A stretch of 64,000 nt of DNA from Pseudomonas eucalypticola. GTDB lineage: Bacteria > Pseudomonadota > Gammaproteobacteria > Pseudomonadales > Pseudomonadaceae. The stretch lies in contig NZ_CP056030.1 of assembly GCF_013374995.1 (NCBI RefSeq), forward strand, positions 4,496,501-4,560,500, in the 5' to 3' direction. This document shows, piece after piece, positions 51,556-60,501 of the stretch. Position numbers and translations under genes: made by a program. How positions within the stretch are numbered: position 1 is the first letter of the stretch; the number at the start of each line of letters is the position of its first letter. Below the pieces are notes generated by a model. The model did no database searches and had not been told where the DNA came from. It saw nothing but the letters and a program-made list of their open reading frames with translations.

Positions 51556-52998
51556 TCAAGGCTTGCTGACCGCCGAGGCGCTTCCGGATAACACTGCCTC
51601 TGCATTCTTGAAGGCCTTTTTCAGATCGATACCGCGCTCGTCGATGACCAGCTCCAGCAGTGAAGGGTCATAGACACTGTCCCTTACTTTGAGAATGGAC
51701 AGCAGGCGTTTAAGTTCAGCTTCATATTCCACGAAGCGCAGCAGGAAGATGTTGTCGACGATGCTCGACAGGTCCGGTGTCGGCGAGGTGACTTCCGGCC
51801 CGAACAGGCCACGGATCTCCCAGGTCACGAAGACCGTGACCCCACGGGCACGCAATTCGCCCATCAGGGCACTGAAGAATTCCGTCAGGCGTGCGGGACT
51901 GGTGGCGCAGCGGGTCATGCCGCCCAGGCTGTCGATGAGCACGCGCTTGATCTTGAACTGGTCGATCTGCTTGAGCAGGCGCGCGCCGAGACAGTCCACC
52001 AGGCCTTCGGTGGTGGGCTGCCAGGACACGAACAGCGCGCCGGCGTCTTGCATGGCCTTGAAGTCATAACCCAAGGCCTGGGCCTTGATTTGCAGGCGCT
52101 GGGGCGTTTCATAGAAACCGAAATGCAAGGCCGGCTCAGCCGCGCTGCCTGCCGCCAGGAAGTGAATGCCCAGTGACGTCTTGCCGATGCCTGATGGCCC
52201 CATCGCCAGGGTCACCGAGGAGCGAGGCAGGCCACCGCCGATCAGCTTGTCCAGCGCCGGCACACCACTGGGCAGGCGCGTCAGGTCGGCGCTGTCCGGG
52301 CGTGACGGGTGGCTGTAGAGGCTTTCCATGCGCGGGTACACCACCAGCCCGTCGTCGGTGATCTCGCATTCATGCAGGCCCGACAGCGCACCGCTGCCGC
52401 GGGTCTTGCGCAATTGGATGCGACGAATGGAACGGGTGCCGAACAGCTCTTCACCCATTTCGATGACGCCATCGACCATGGTGTGTTCCGGGCTGCCATC
52501 GTCGAGCCTGGAACTGGTCAGGAACAACACGGTGCAGCCGGCGAAAGCGGCGTGGCCTTGCAGTTCCGAGATGAATTTTTTCGTGTCGATCTGCGATTCG
52601 GCCTTGGAGCGCGCATTGAGCAGGCCGTCGACGATCAGCACGGTGGCTTTCTGCCGGCTGATCTCGCGGCGCAGCAATTTCACCACTTCGTCCAGGCCTT
52701 CGTTCTCCAGGGTATCGAAAGCACTGACGAACTGGATTTCGTTGCCAATGCGCGAGGCATCGAAAAAGCTCAGGGTCGAAAGATACTGAAAGAGGCGCTC
52801 GTGGGATTCGGCCAGCAACGTCGCCACCAACACCCGCCCGCCATTGCGCACGTGGTTGAAGCCCAGCTGGTTGGCCAGGATGGTCTTGCCCGAACCTGGT
52901 CGCCCCTGGACGATGTAGGACGAGCCCGCGACCAGCCCGCCCTTCAACAGAAGGTCGAGCCCTTCAATACCGCTTTCAAGGCGTTTTAGCTGTTCCAA
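51556..52998 (-). CDS. KaiC-like double RecA-domain ATPase
   Basis: A 480-residue protein with two KaiC domains. CI: Walker A GRPGSGKT (32-39), Walker B VLIVDG (120-125), and RKTRGSG (about 197-203). CII: Walker A GPSGIGKT (267-274), Walker B RVLIDSLGG. The paired catalytic glutamates of cyanobacterial KaiC are reduced to one in each domain (LLAESHE at 61-67, FYETPQ at 295-300). At the place of the KaiC Ser-Thr phosphosite the protein has Ser411-Ser412 (DLSSIVDN). No kaiA or kaiB is adjacent. Such non-clock KaiC proteins occur in Pseudomonas and Legionella and relate to stress responses. Operon with a receiver protein. Confidence 0.88.
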   Translation of the reverse strand: MEQLKRLESGIEGLDLLLKGGLVAGSSYIVQGRPGSGKTILANQLGFNHVRNGGRVLVATLLAESHERLFQYLSTLSFFDASRIGNEIQFVSAFDTLENEGLDEVVKLLRREISRQKATVLIVDGLLNARSKAESQIDTKKFISELQGHAAFAGCTVLFLTSSRLDDGSPEHTMVDGVIEMGEELFGTRSIRRIQLRKTRGSGALSGLHECEITDDGLVVYPRMESLYSHPSRPDSADLTRLPSGVPALDKLIGGGLPRSSVTLAMGPSGIGKTSLGIHFLAAGSAAEPALHFGFYETPQRLQIKAQALGYDFKAMQDAGALFVSWQPTTEGLVDCLGARLLKQIDQFKIKRVLIDSLGGMTRCATSPARLTEFFSALMGELRARGVTVFVTWEIRGLFGPEVTSPTPDLSSIVDNIFLLRFVEYEAELKRLLSILKVRDSVYDPSLLELVIDERGIDLKKAFKNAEAVLSGSASAVSKP

Positions 52999-53315
52999 GT
53001 TCCGGCCTGCCTTTGTAAATAATCGCCGAGATGGACCGATCCATGTACGGAACGGTTAATCTCTTGAAGAATAAGGGATTCTATACCCGTTTGGGCAGCA
53101 TACCCTAGCCATCGGAAAGTTTATTGCAGCATCGCTCACGGGTCAGGCCCTGTGGCCATCGACCTGGTCAATCGCGCTATCGAAACAAGCGATTAGACGT
53201 GCAGGCCATGAGCCATTAGCTTTTGCGGCAATCAATGTCGCAAAACGTCGCAGGGCCAGGATGGCGAAAAGCGGGATACGCGCATCCTTTCCACCTGGTT
53301 CACGAGTCTGCTTCC
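52999..53315. other. Divergent promoter region of the kaiC-like operon and FNT channel gene
   Basis: About 317 bases without a credible gene. On the minus strand TATAGA (53085-53080) could be the -10 of the kaiC-like operon. On the other side TTTTGCG (53221-53227) and CGCAAAA (53239-53245) form a seven-base inverted repeat 71 bases before the FNT start; this could be an operator. No terminator or RNA gene is seen. Confidence 0.45.
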
Positions 53316-54119
53316 ATGTCTTTGAATACCCCGCAACAGATCGCTGAAATGGCCATCGAAACCGGTACCCGCAAAGCCCAGGCGCCCTTGCCTGCGGTCA
53401 TGGTACTGGGGTTTCTGGCCGGCGCCTTCATCGCCCTGGGCTTTCTGCTCGACATTCACGTCAGCACCATGATCCCCGGCCCATGGTCGTCGCTGGGCAA
53501 CCTGCTGGGGGCGGCGGTGTTTCCCCTGGGCCTGATCCTGGTGGTCTTGGGCGGCGGCGAGTTGCTGACTGGCAACATGATGACCCTGCCCATGGCCCTG
53601 TTCAGCGGAACGATATCCCTGGCGGCACTGCTGCGCAACTGGTTGCTGGTGACCCTGGCGAACCTGGCCGGCGCGCTGTTCGTGGCCTACTGCTTCGGCC
53701 ACCTGCTGGGGCTGACCGAAGGCCCGTTCCTGGCCAAGACGCTGGCCATCGCCAACGCCAAGGCCAGTGCCGACTTCCTGCACGCCTTCGTGTCGGGTAT
53801 CGGCTGCAACTGGATGGTCTGCCTGGCGGTATGGCTGTCCTATGCGAGCAAGGAAGTGACCGGCAAGATCCTGGGCATGTGGTTTCCGGTCATGGGCTTC
53901 GTGGCCATCGGCTTCCAGCACGTGGTGGCGAACATGTTCGTGATTCCGGCGGCGATCTTCGCCGGCGCACTGGACTGGGGCGTTTTCGCCGACAACCTCG
54001 TCGCGGTGTTCCTGGGCAATGCGGTAGGCGGTGCGGTGTTCGTGGGCCTGGCCTACTTCGTGGCCTTCGCCAAGCCAGCCCGGGTGCCCCAGGCCAGCCC
54101 CGTCGAAGCGCAACGCTGA
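53316..54119 (+). CDS. Formate/nitrite transporter (FNT) family channel
   Basis: A 267-residue inner-membrane pentameric channel with six hydrophobic segments, conducting formate, nitrite or related monovalent anions. Family blocks: GAFIALGFLLDI, GLILVVLGGGELLTGNMMTL, the glycine-rich GIGCNWMVCLAVWLSY (constriction after helix 4) and GFQHVVANMFVIPAAIFAG with the central His-type residue. I start at ATG 53316 (MSLNTPQQIAEMAI); the frame to 53223 is open but atypical. No formate or nitrite enzyme is adjacent, so the substrate is open. Confidence 0.85.
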   Translation: MSLNTPQQIAEMAIETGTRKAQAPLPAVMVLGFLAGAFIALGFLLDIHVSTMIPGPWSSLGNLLGAAVFPLGLILVVLGGGELLTGNMMTLPMALFSGTISLAALLRNWLLVTLANLAGALFVAYCFGHLLGLTEGPFLAKTLAIANAKASADFLHAFVSGIGCNWMVCLAVWLSYASKEVTGKILGMWFPVMGFVAIGFQHVVANMFVIPAAIFAGALDWGVFADNLVAVFLGNAVGGAVFVGLAYFVAFAKPARVPQASPVEAQR

Positions 54120-54211
54120 ACCATTGCACTGCGCAGCCACGCCCTGCACGAAAACCTGACGCCGGGCGCCGGCTCTGCTACAAAGGCATTTTGTGACTGC
54201 CCAGTACTGCC

Positions 54212-54481
54212 ATGACCATCGACGACAGCCTGATCACCCGTGCCATTTTCGCCCTGCTCGCTCAACGCGCCCCCGAGGAGTCGATCTGCCCCAGCGACGT
54301 GGCTCGGGTGCTGGCCGCCGACGAGGCGCTGTGGCGCAGCCTGATGCCGGATATCCGGCGGGTCGCGTCGTGCCTGGCCCAGGCTGACGTTTTGCGCATC
54401 ACTCAAGGCGAGCTCACGTTGCCGCCCGACCGCATCGGCAGCGGGCCGATCCGTCTGCGCCGCGGCCGCCTGATGCGCTGA
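54212..54481 (+). CDS. DUF3253 protein
   Basis: An 89-residue DUF3253 protein, a small winged-helix-like domain of unknown function. Starts MTIDDSLITRAIFALLAQRA, with ESICPSDVARVLA and LMPDIRRVASCLAQADVLRI in the middle and GSGPIRLRRGR at the end, all typical of the family. The C-terminus is Arg-rich, which would fit nucleic-acid contact. It stands 92 bases after the FNT gene on the same strand and could be co-transcribed. Confidence 0.8.
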   Translation: MTIDDSLITRAIFALLAQRAPEESICPSDVARVLAADEALWRSLMPDIRRVASCLAQADVLRITQGELTLPPDRIGSGPIRLRRGRLMR

Positions 54482-54612
54482 CTGATAACAGTTGCGCATC
54501 AATCCATCAGAAATATGCAGTTATCATTTCAAAATATTTCCGCGACCATCGTCCCCCTACAAAAAACCCATGTGCCCCGTTGCACGTGTCATAAAAATGA
54601 TGGGAGATGCAC

Positions 54613-55914
54613 ATGCAGTCCTCACCCCAGGGCGCGACCGCGTCCGCTCGCGCCAAAGCCGGCGCGGTATTCCGTGTTACCTCCGGCAACTTCCTGGAAC
54701 AGTTCGATTTCTTTCTGTTCGGGTTCTATGCCACGCATATCGCCGCCGCCTTTTTTCCTGCCAGCAGCGAATTCGCCTCCCTGATGATGACCTTCGCCGT
54801 GTTCGGCGCCGGCTTCCTGATGCGCCCGCTGGGCGCGGTGATTCTGGGCGCCTACATCGACGACGTGGGCCGGCGCAAAGGCCTGATCGTGACGCTGTCG
54901 ATCATGGCCAGCGGGACCATCCTCATCGTCCTGGTGCCCGGTTACGACACCATTGGCCTGCTCGCCCCCGCCCTGGTACTGCTGGGCCGACTGTTGCAGG
55001 GCTTTTCGGCGGGTGCCGAGCTGGGCGGGGTCTCGGTGTACCTGGCGGAAATGGCCAGTCCCGGCAAGAAAGGCTTCTACACCAGTTGGCAGTCGGCCAG
55101 CCAGCAGGTGGCCATCGTCGTCGCCGCAGCGCTGGGCTATGCCCTGAACCAATGGATGAGCGGTGACGACATCGCTGCCTGGGGCTGGCGCATTCCGTTC
55201 GCGGTGGGCTGCATGATCGTGCCGTTCATTTTCCTGCTGCGCCGCAAGCTTGAAGAAACCCAGGAGTTCAGTACCCGCCGCCACCGCCCGACCATGCGTG
55301 AGGTGTACAACACCCTGATCGCGAACTGGACCATCGTGGTGGCCGGCATGCTGATGGTGGCCATGACCACCACCGCGTTCTACCTGATCACCGTGTACGC
55401 GCCCACCTTCGGCAAGAGCGTGCTGAACCTGAGCACTGCCGACGCGCTGATGGTGACCCTGCTGGTCGGGGTGTCCAACTTCATCTGGTTGCCTATCGGC
55501 GGCGCCTTGTCGGACCGCATCGGGCGCAAGCCCATGCTGGTGGCCATGACAGTGTTGGCGATCGCCACCTCGTACCCGGCGCTGTCGTTCCTGGCCCAGG
55601 CGCCGAGTTTCGCGCACATGCTCGAAACCCTGTTGTGGCTGTCGTTCCTGTACGGCATGTACAACGGCGCGATGATCCCGGCGCTGACCGAAATCATGCC
55701 CGTGGAAGTGCGCGTGGCCGGTTTCTCCCTCGCCTACAGCCTGGCGACCGCGGTATTCGGCGGTTTCACCCCAGCCATCTCCACCGCGCTGATCCATAGC
55801 AGTGGCGACAAGGCCGCCCCAGGCTATTGGATGAGCTTCGCGGCCCTGTGCGCGTTGTGCGCCACCTTGTACCTGTACCGGCGCGGCAGCGCCCAGCTGC
55901 GTGCCGCGGTATGA
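54613..55914 (+). CDS. MFS transporter, metabolite:H+ symporter (citrate/tricarballylate type)
   Basis: A 433-residue, twelve-helix carrier of the MHS family. ATG 54613 has GGGAG six bases upstream; an ATG at 54607 abuts that motif and is unlikely. Blocks: [60 protein letters not shown] and [19 protein letters not shown]. These match citrate and tricarballylate symporters. The next gene, 11 bases on, encodes a periplasmic binding protein, and a LysR gene is convergent behind it, so this is a small carboxylate-uptake unit. The exact acid is unknown. Confidence 0.83.
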   Translation: MQSSPQGATASARAKAGAVFRVTSGNFLEQFDFFLFGFYATHIAAAFFPASSEFASLMMTFAVFGAGFLMRPLGAVILGAYIDDVGRRKGLIVTLSIMASGTILIVLVPGYDTIGLLAPALVLLGRLLQGFSAGAELGGVSVYLAEMASPGKKGFYTSWQSASQQVAIVVAAALGYALNQWMSGDDIAAWGWRIPFAVGCMIVPFIFLLRRKLEETQEFSTRRHRPTMREVYNTLIANWTIVVAGMLMVAMTTTAFYLITVYAPTFGKSVLNLSTADALMVTLLVGVSNFIWLPIGGALSDRIGRKPMLVAMTVLAIATSYPALSFLAQAPSFAHMLETLLWLSFLYGMYNGAMIPALTEIMPVEVRVAGFSLAYSLATAVFGGFTPAISTALIHSSGDKAAPGYWMSFAALCALCATLYLYRRGSAQLRAAV

Positions 55915-55925
55915 GGGGGCATGCC

Positions 55926-56693
55926 ATGAAACGATTGTTCACGACCCTGGCGGCCATGACGCTGGCCGCCTGCAGCCTGGCCCAGGCGGCCGAACTGAAG
56001 GTGATGACCTCGGGCGGTTTCACTGCCGCCTATAAGGTGTTGGGGCCGCAGTTCGCTGCTCAGCATGGCGACACCTTGCAGACCATTCTGGGGCCGTCCA
56101 TGGGCAAGGCGCCCGAGGCCATCCCCAACCGCCTGGCGCGGGGCGAGCAGGCGGACGTAGTGATCATGGTCGGCTACGCCCTGGACGACTTGATCAAGCA
56201 AGGCAAAGTAGTGCCAGACTCCCGGGTGGAACTGGCGGACTCGCGCATCGGCCTGGTGGTGAAGGCCGGCGAGCCGAAGCCGGATATCAGCAGTGTCGAC
56301 GCCTTGAAACAGGCGCTGCTCAACGCCCGCTCGGTAGGGTATTCCGACAGCGCCAGCGGCGTGTATGTGCAGGACCAGTTGTTCAAGCGCCTGGGGATCG
56401 AAGCCCAGCTCAAGCCCAAGGCGAAGATGATCGAGCGCATTCCCGTGGCCGGTGAAGTCGCCAAGGGCGAGCCGCAGGTGGGCCTGCAACAGGTCAGCGA
56501 ACTGTTGCCTATCGCCGGCGTGAGCTACGTGGGCAAGATCCCCGAGCCGGTACAGTCGGTCACCCGTTTCGCCGCCGGCATCCCCGTGGGCGCCCCCCAC
56601 CCGCAGGAAGCCAAGGCGTTGCTGGACTATCTGGCGTCCCCGCAGGCGCAATCCGTGGTCACCGGTACCGGGCTGGACTCAGTGCCTCACTGA
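55926..56693 (+). CDS. Periplasmic substrate-binding protein (ModA-like)
   Basis: A 255-residue exported protein with the type 2 periplasmic-binding fold. ATG 55926 follows GAGGGG and opens the signal peptide MKRLFTTLAAMTLAACSLAQ...A. ELKVMTSGGFTAAYKVLGPQF and ADVVIMVGYALDDLIKQGKV resemble ModA-like proteins; ADSRIGLVVKAGEPKPDI and SDSASGVYVQDQL follow. It is placed in an operon with an MFS carrier rather than ABC permease genes, so it probably works as a sensor or scavenger of an organic anion. The last seven bases overlap the convergent LysR gene. Confidence 0.82.
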   Translation: MKRLFTTLAAMTLAACSLAQAAELKVMTSGGFTAAYKVLGPQFAAQHGDTLQTILGPSMGKAPEAIPNRLARGEQADVVIMVGYALDDLIKQGKVVPDSRVELADSRIGLVVKAGEPKPDISSVDALKQALLNARSVGYSDSASGVYVQDQLFKRLGIEAQLKPKAKMIERIPVAGEVAKGEPQVGLQQVSELLPIAGVSYVGKIPEPVQSVTRFAAGIPVGAPHPQEAKALLDYLASPQAQSVVTGTGLDSVPH

Positions 56694-57595
56694 TCGGCGA
56701 GCGGTTTGCGCAGTTCGCGAATCAGCTCTTCCAGTTCCAGCGCCGCCGGAGTCAGGGCCCTGCCCCGGCGGCGAATCAGCCCGACGCTGCGCTGCACCGC
56801 CGGTTCCACCAACGGGATGCTGGTCATCCACTGGTGCTCGCCCAGGGGCAGCGCCATGGACGGCACCGCGGCGATCCCCAGGCCCGCCTCCACCAGCCCC
56901 AGCATGGTCGTCACATGGCGTGTCTCGCAGATGCTCGGCCGTGCCGGGCGCACATGCAGCAGCGCCTGGTCCAGGACGAAACGGTTGCCCGAGGTCTTGT
57001 CCACCGAGATGTAGTCCTGGTCGAAGTACTCGGCCCAGGTCAACTGTTTGCGCGCTGCCAGCGGATGGTCGCGACGGCACGCGGCCACGTAGTGCTCCTG
57101 TATCAACAGTTCGAACTCAAGCTCCGGTGGCAGGTTGCCAGTGAAGCTCAGGCCCAAGTCCGCCTCGCCGCTGAGCACCGCTTCCTGCACCGTGTTGGCG
57201 CTGGCATCCAGCACCTTCACGCGGATACGCGGGTACAGCTTGTGGTAGCGGGCGACCACCGTGGGCATGAAGTAATAGGCCGCCGACGGCACGCAGGCCA
57301 CCGTCACGTTACCCAGGCGCGTGGAGGCCACTTCGCTGATCCCCAGCAACGCGATGTCCAAGTCGTTGAGCAGTCGCTCGGCACTGGGGGCGAAGGCACG
57401 GCCGACCATGGTCAGGCTGACCCGGCGGGTGGTGCGGTCGAACAGGCGCACGTTCAGCGCGCCTTCCAGCTTCTCGATCCGCCGGCTCAAGGCTGGCTGG
57501 GAAATGCTGATGGCTTCGGCAGCCTTGCGAAAACTGCCTTTCTCTACCACGGCGCGGAAAGCCTGCAAGTCGTTCAGGTCGAAGTTGATGCTCAT
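56687..57595 (-). CDS. LysR-family transcriptional regulator
   Basis: A 302-residue LysR regulator. HTH about 4-62 (MSINFDLNDLQAFRAVVEKG, ISISQPALSRRIEKLEGALN), effector domain about 90-295 (TVACVPSAAYYFMPTVVARY). ATG 57595; a GTG nine bases upstream is in frame. It is convergent with the MFS/binding-protein pair and is a likely controller of it, though its own divergent side holds only the DUF4142 gene. Confidence 0.85.
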   Translation of the reverse strand: MSINFDLNDLQAFRAVVEKGSFRKAAEAISISQPALSRRIEKLEGALNVRLFDRTTRRVSLTMVGRAFAPSAERLLNDLDIALLGISEVASTRLGNVTVACVPSAAYYFMPTVVARYHKLYPRIRVKVLDASANTVQEAVLSGEADLGLSFTGNLPPELEFELLIQEHYVAACRRDHPLAARKQLTWAEYFDQDYISVDKTSGNRFVLDQALLHVRPARPSICETRHVTTMLGLVEAGLGIAAVPSMALPLGEHQWMTSIPLVEPAVQRSVGLIRRRGRALTPAALELEELIRELRKPLADQ

Positions 57596-57787
57596 CCCGG
57601 TCACTCATACCGACTTTTATCAGCCGATCAGCTTAACGCATGAATAAGGGCTATTGATGCCATACCAAGGTCGAACACCCGCTCGTCGGGCATGCCCTGA
57701 TGCCAGCAAAACCTTCCCATCCCTGGTGCGCTCTACCACAAGAGCGATGTTCACATCGCGATAACAACAATTGACGGAGAGAACCCG

Positions 57788-58288
57788 ATGGACGCATTCA
57801 AAGCAGGCACGCTGGCACTGGCACTGACCCTGGGTGGCGCCTTCGCAGGCGCGGCAATGGCTGCCACCACCAGTGATTTCGTCTCTGACGCCACCGCCGG
57901 TGGCATCACCGAAGTGGAGGCCGGCAAGCTGGCCCTGCAGAAAAGCACCTCGGCGGACGTGAAAGCGTTCGCCCAGCAGATGATCAAGGACCACGGTGCG
58001 GCCAACCAGAAACTCGCGGCGGTAGCGCACAAGCTCGACCTGGTGGTGCCGGATGACGCCACGCTGGTAGACCAGGCGAAAAAGAAAATGCTGGAAATGC
58101 GCGATGAATCGTTCGACAAGGCCTACGCCGAGAATCAGGTGAAAGCCCACGAGGACACCATCGAACTGTTCCAGAAAGAGCTCGATTCCTCCGACAAGGC
58201 CGAGCTCAAGGCCTTCGCCAAAGACACCCTGCCCACCCTTCAGGAACACCTGAAAATGGCCAAGGAACTGCAAGCCAAGCATCAGTAA
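57788..58288 (+). CDS. Exported DUF4142 protein
   Basis: A 166-residue secreted helical-bundle protein (ferritin-like DUF4142). ATG 57788 follows ACGGAGAG. The signal peptide is MDAFKAGTLALALTLGGAFA...AMA. The mature part has the family pattern DFVSDATAGGITEVEAGKLAL, VKAFAQQMIKDHGAANQKLA and a C-terminal KAFAKDTLPTLQEHLKMAKE. DUF4142 proteins accumulate in stress; no metal ligands are certain. A stem-loop at 58300-58327 follows. Confidence 0.85.
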   Translation: MDAFKAGTLALALTLGGAFAGAAMAATTSDFVSDATAGGITEVEAGKLALQKSTSADVKAFAQQMIKDHGAANQKLAAVAHKLDLVVPDDATLVDQAKKKMLEMRDESFDKAYAENQVKAHEDTIELFQKELDSSDKAELKAFAKDTLPTLQEHLKMAKELQAKHQ

Positions 58289-58299
58289 ACCCAGCGAGC

Positions 58300-58327
58300 G
58301 CACGGCCGTCGGTTCCCACGGCCGTGC
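58300..58327 (+). terminator. Stem-loop after the DUF4142 gene
   Basis: GCACGGCCGT (58300-58309) pairs exactly with ACGGCCGTGC (58318-58327) across an eight-base loop, 11 bases after the stop codon. No strong T-tract follows (CCGGGGTTTA), so termination would be partial. Confidence 0.55.
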
Positions 58328-58370
58328 CCGGGGTTTACCATGGGCGGTTTCCGCCTGCCAAAAGCCTTCG

Positions 58371-59291
58371 ATGAACACCGACGCCATCACCCTGCTGCAC
58401 CAGCACCTGTCCCGTGCCCTGCAAACCCCTCCCACCGAAACCCGCCGCCTGTTCCATGGGCGTGGCCGTTGCTGGCCAGGGCTGGAGCAGATCACCGTGG
58501 ACTGGCTGCAAGGCGTGGTGCTGGTGTCCCTGTTTCGCGAGCCCGGCGCCGACGAATTGGCCGCCCTCAAGCCCATGCTGCTGCAACTGGCGCAGGCCAC
58601 TGCCCAGGCTCACAGCCTGATCCTGCAACACCGTTACTTGCCCGACAGCCATGCCGAATGGTTGCTGGGCGAGCCCGTGGACAGCTGGCTGATCGACGAA
58701 GACGGCCTGCGCTACCAGTTGGACCTGGGCCGCAAGCAGAACATCGGCCTGTTCCTGGACATGCGCTACGGTCGCCAGTGGGTACGCGAGCAGGCTGCGG
58801 GCAAGCGCGTGCTCAACCTGTTCGCCTATACCTGCGGCTTCAGCCTGGCAGCCATCGCCGGCGGCGCCGAGCACGTGGTGAACCTGGACATGGCGCGCGC
58901 CGCCCTCAGCCGCGGCCGCGACAACCATCGCCACAATGGCCACGACCTGGACCGTGTCAGCTTTCTGGGCCACGAACTGTTCAAGTCCTGGGGCAAGGTC
59001 AAGCGCGGCGGCCCCTATGAGCTGATCATCATTGACCCGCCATCATTCCAGAAAGGCAGCTTCGTGCTCACCCAGGACTACCGCAAGGTGCTGCGCAAAT
59101 TGCCGGAACTGTTGACCGAAGGCGGCGTGGTGCTGGCCTGCGTCAACGACCCGGCCGTGGGTTCCGACTTCCTGATCCAGAGCATGGCCGAGGAAGCGCC
59201 GGGGCTGACTTTCCAGCGGCGCCTGGCGAATCCGCCGGAGTTTCCGGATGCCGCGGCCGAAGGTGGGTTGAAGGCGCTGGTGTTTGCCTGA
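58371..59291 (+). CDS. Class I SAM-dependent RNA methyltransferase (RlmI/RlmK-like, no PUA)
   Basis: A 306-residue methyltransferase of the COG1092 type. The SAM-binding motif is VLNLFAYTCGFSLAAIAGGA (about 145-164), the acidic residue follows in VVNLDMARAALSRGRDN, and the catalytic motif IV is IIIDPPSFQKGSF. RlmI proteins are about 396 residues with an N-terminal PUA domain. Here about 130 residues of other sequence precede the catalytic core, so the target may differ from 23S rRNA m5C1962. ATG 58371. The stop is right before the cobalamin riboswitch. Confidence 0.85.
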   Translation: MNTDAITLLHQHLSRALQTPPTETRRLFHGRGRCWPGLEQITVDWLQGVVLVSLFREPGADELAALKPMLLQLAQATAQAHSLILQHRYLPDSHAEWLLGEPVDSWLIDEDGLRYQLDLGRKQNIGLFLDMRYGRQWVREQAAGKRVLNLFAYTCGFSLAAIAGGAEHVVNLDMARAALSRGRDNHRHNGHDLDRVSFLGHELFKSWGKVKRGGPYELIIIDPPSFQKGSFVLTQDYRKVLRKLPELLTEGGVVLACVNDPAVGSDFLIQSMAEEAPGLTFQRRLANPPEFPDAAAEGGLKALVFA

Positions 59292-59295
59292 CCCC

Positions 59296-59430
59296 GGCGG
59301 TGCTTGCCCTGCGCCGCAATGCAGCCTACCCTTCCCCGGTTTTTTCGCGCTTGCAACAGGAAGCCGGTTCGAATCCGGCGCGGTCGCGCCACTGTGTTCG
59401 GGCAACCCCGAAAGCCAGACCTTGTCGCCA
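59296..59430 (+). ncRNA. Cobalamin (AdoCbl-type) riboswitch
   Basis: The conserved core is present in order: GCAACAGGAAGCCGGT (about 59353-59367), AATCCGGCGCGGTCGCGCC (59372-59390), CCACTGTG (59389-59396) and AAAGCCAGACC (59411-59421). This is the B12-box arrangement, with GCCGG pairing CCGGC. It lies 46-180 bases before the start of the substrate-binding protein gene. The ribosome binding site GGGAG (59463-59467) lies in TCCCGGGA (59459-59466), so control is probably by hiding it. Boundaries are approximate. Confidence 0.9.
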
Positions 59431-59475
59431 GCCTTTCTTTCGCCCAACGGACGCGCCATCCCGGGAGCTGTTTTC

Positions 59476-60501
59476 ATGCTGTTACGCCACCTTGCCCTTG
59501 CCTGCCTGTCGCTGGCCGCGGCCAACCATGCCCTGGCCGATACCCCCCACACCCACTACCCACTGACCTTGCAGAACTGTGGCCACAGCGTGCGCATCGA
59601 CGCCGCGCCGCAGCGGGCCGTCAGCCTGGGGCAAGCCAGCACCGAGCTGCTGTTGTCCATGGGGCTGGGGCCGCGCATGGTCGGCACCGGCGTGTGGTTC
59701 GGCCCGTTGCCACCACCGCTCGCGGCAGCAGGCGCGCAGGTGCCGCGCCTGGCCGACAATGCGCCCAGCTTCGAGTCGGTGGCCAAGGCCATGCCGGACA
59801 TTGTCGTGGCCCAGTACACCTATCACGTCGGGCCCAAGGGCGAAGTGGCGACGCCCGAGCAGTTGCTCAAGCTGGGCATCCCCTCCTATGTGTCGCCCAG
59901 CGACTGCGACGGCAAGGGCGTGACTGCCACCTCCAATGCCGACGGCAGCCGCGGCCAGCTGTACTCCCTGGACCTGGTGGACAAGGAAATCCGTGAGCTG
60001 GCCGCGATTTTCGATGTACCCGCCGCTGGCCAGGCCCTCAGTGCCAAGTTGCATGAACGCGTGGCCGCCGCCGTGAAGCTGGCCACCGAGACGCCGCACC
60101 CGCCGCTGTCGGTGCTCTACTGGTTCTCCAGCACGCGCCTGGAAGGCGACGCCTGGGTGGCCGGCAAGAACGGTGCCCCCGGCTACATCTCCAAGGTGCT
60201 GGGGCTGAGCAATGTCGTCGACAGTGATGAGGAATGGCCGGGCGTGAGCTGGGAAAGCATCGCCGCCAAGGACCCCGACGTCATCGTGCTGGCGCGCATG
60301 CAGCGGCGCCTGTACCCCGCCGACGACGTCGAGAAGAAACTCGCCTTCCTGCGCAATGACCCCGTGACCCGCGAACTCAAGGCCGTGCGCAATGGCCGCC
60401 TGATCGTGGTCGACGCCAACAGCCTGAACCCATCCATGGCCGTGGTCGATGCCATCGAACACGTTGCCCAGGGCCTGGCCAAGACAGGCGCGACCCCGTG
60501 A
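59476..60501 (+). CDS. ABC importer substrate-binding protein (cobalamin/siderophore type)
   Basis: A 341-residue periplasmic binding protein of the BtuF/FecB fold. ATG 59476 follows GGGAG. The signal peptide is MLLRHLALACLSLAAANHALA (excerpt MLLRHLALACLSLAA). HSVRIDAAPQRAVSLGQAST opens the mature domain; VSWESIAAKDPDVIVLAR and VRNGRLIVVDANSLNPS are typical late blocks. The riboswitch upstream points to cobalamin, cobinamide or cobalt-complex uptake. First gene of an operon with permease, ATPase and cobF, overlapping the permease start by four bases. Confidence 0.85.
   Translation: MLLRHLALACLSLAAANHALADTPHTHYPLTLQNCGHSVRIDAAPQRAVSLGQASTELLLSMGLGPRMVGTGVWFGPLPPPLAAAGAQVPRLADNAPSFESVAKAMPDIVVAQYTYHVGPKGEVATPEQLLKLGIPSYVSPSDCDGKGVTATSNADGSRGQLYSLDLVDKEIRELAAIFDVPAAGQALSAKLHERVAAAVKLATETPHPPLSVLYWFSSTRLEGDAWVAGKNGAPGYISKVLGLSNVVDSDEEWPGVSWESIAAKDPDVIVLARMQRRLYPADDVEKKLAFLRNDPVTRELKAVRNGRLIVVDANSLNPSMAVVDAIEHVAQGLAKTGATP

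Noticed and set aside
51157..52998. A circadian clock locus
   Set aside because: No KaiA or KaiB is adjacent and catalytic glutamates are reduced; the pair with a receiver protein fits a stress-type KaiC homologue.
53223..53315. A longer N-terminus for the FNT channel
   Set aside because: The added residues overlap an inverted repeat and do not fit the family, whose proteins start close to the amphipathic helix seen after 53316.
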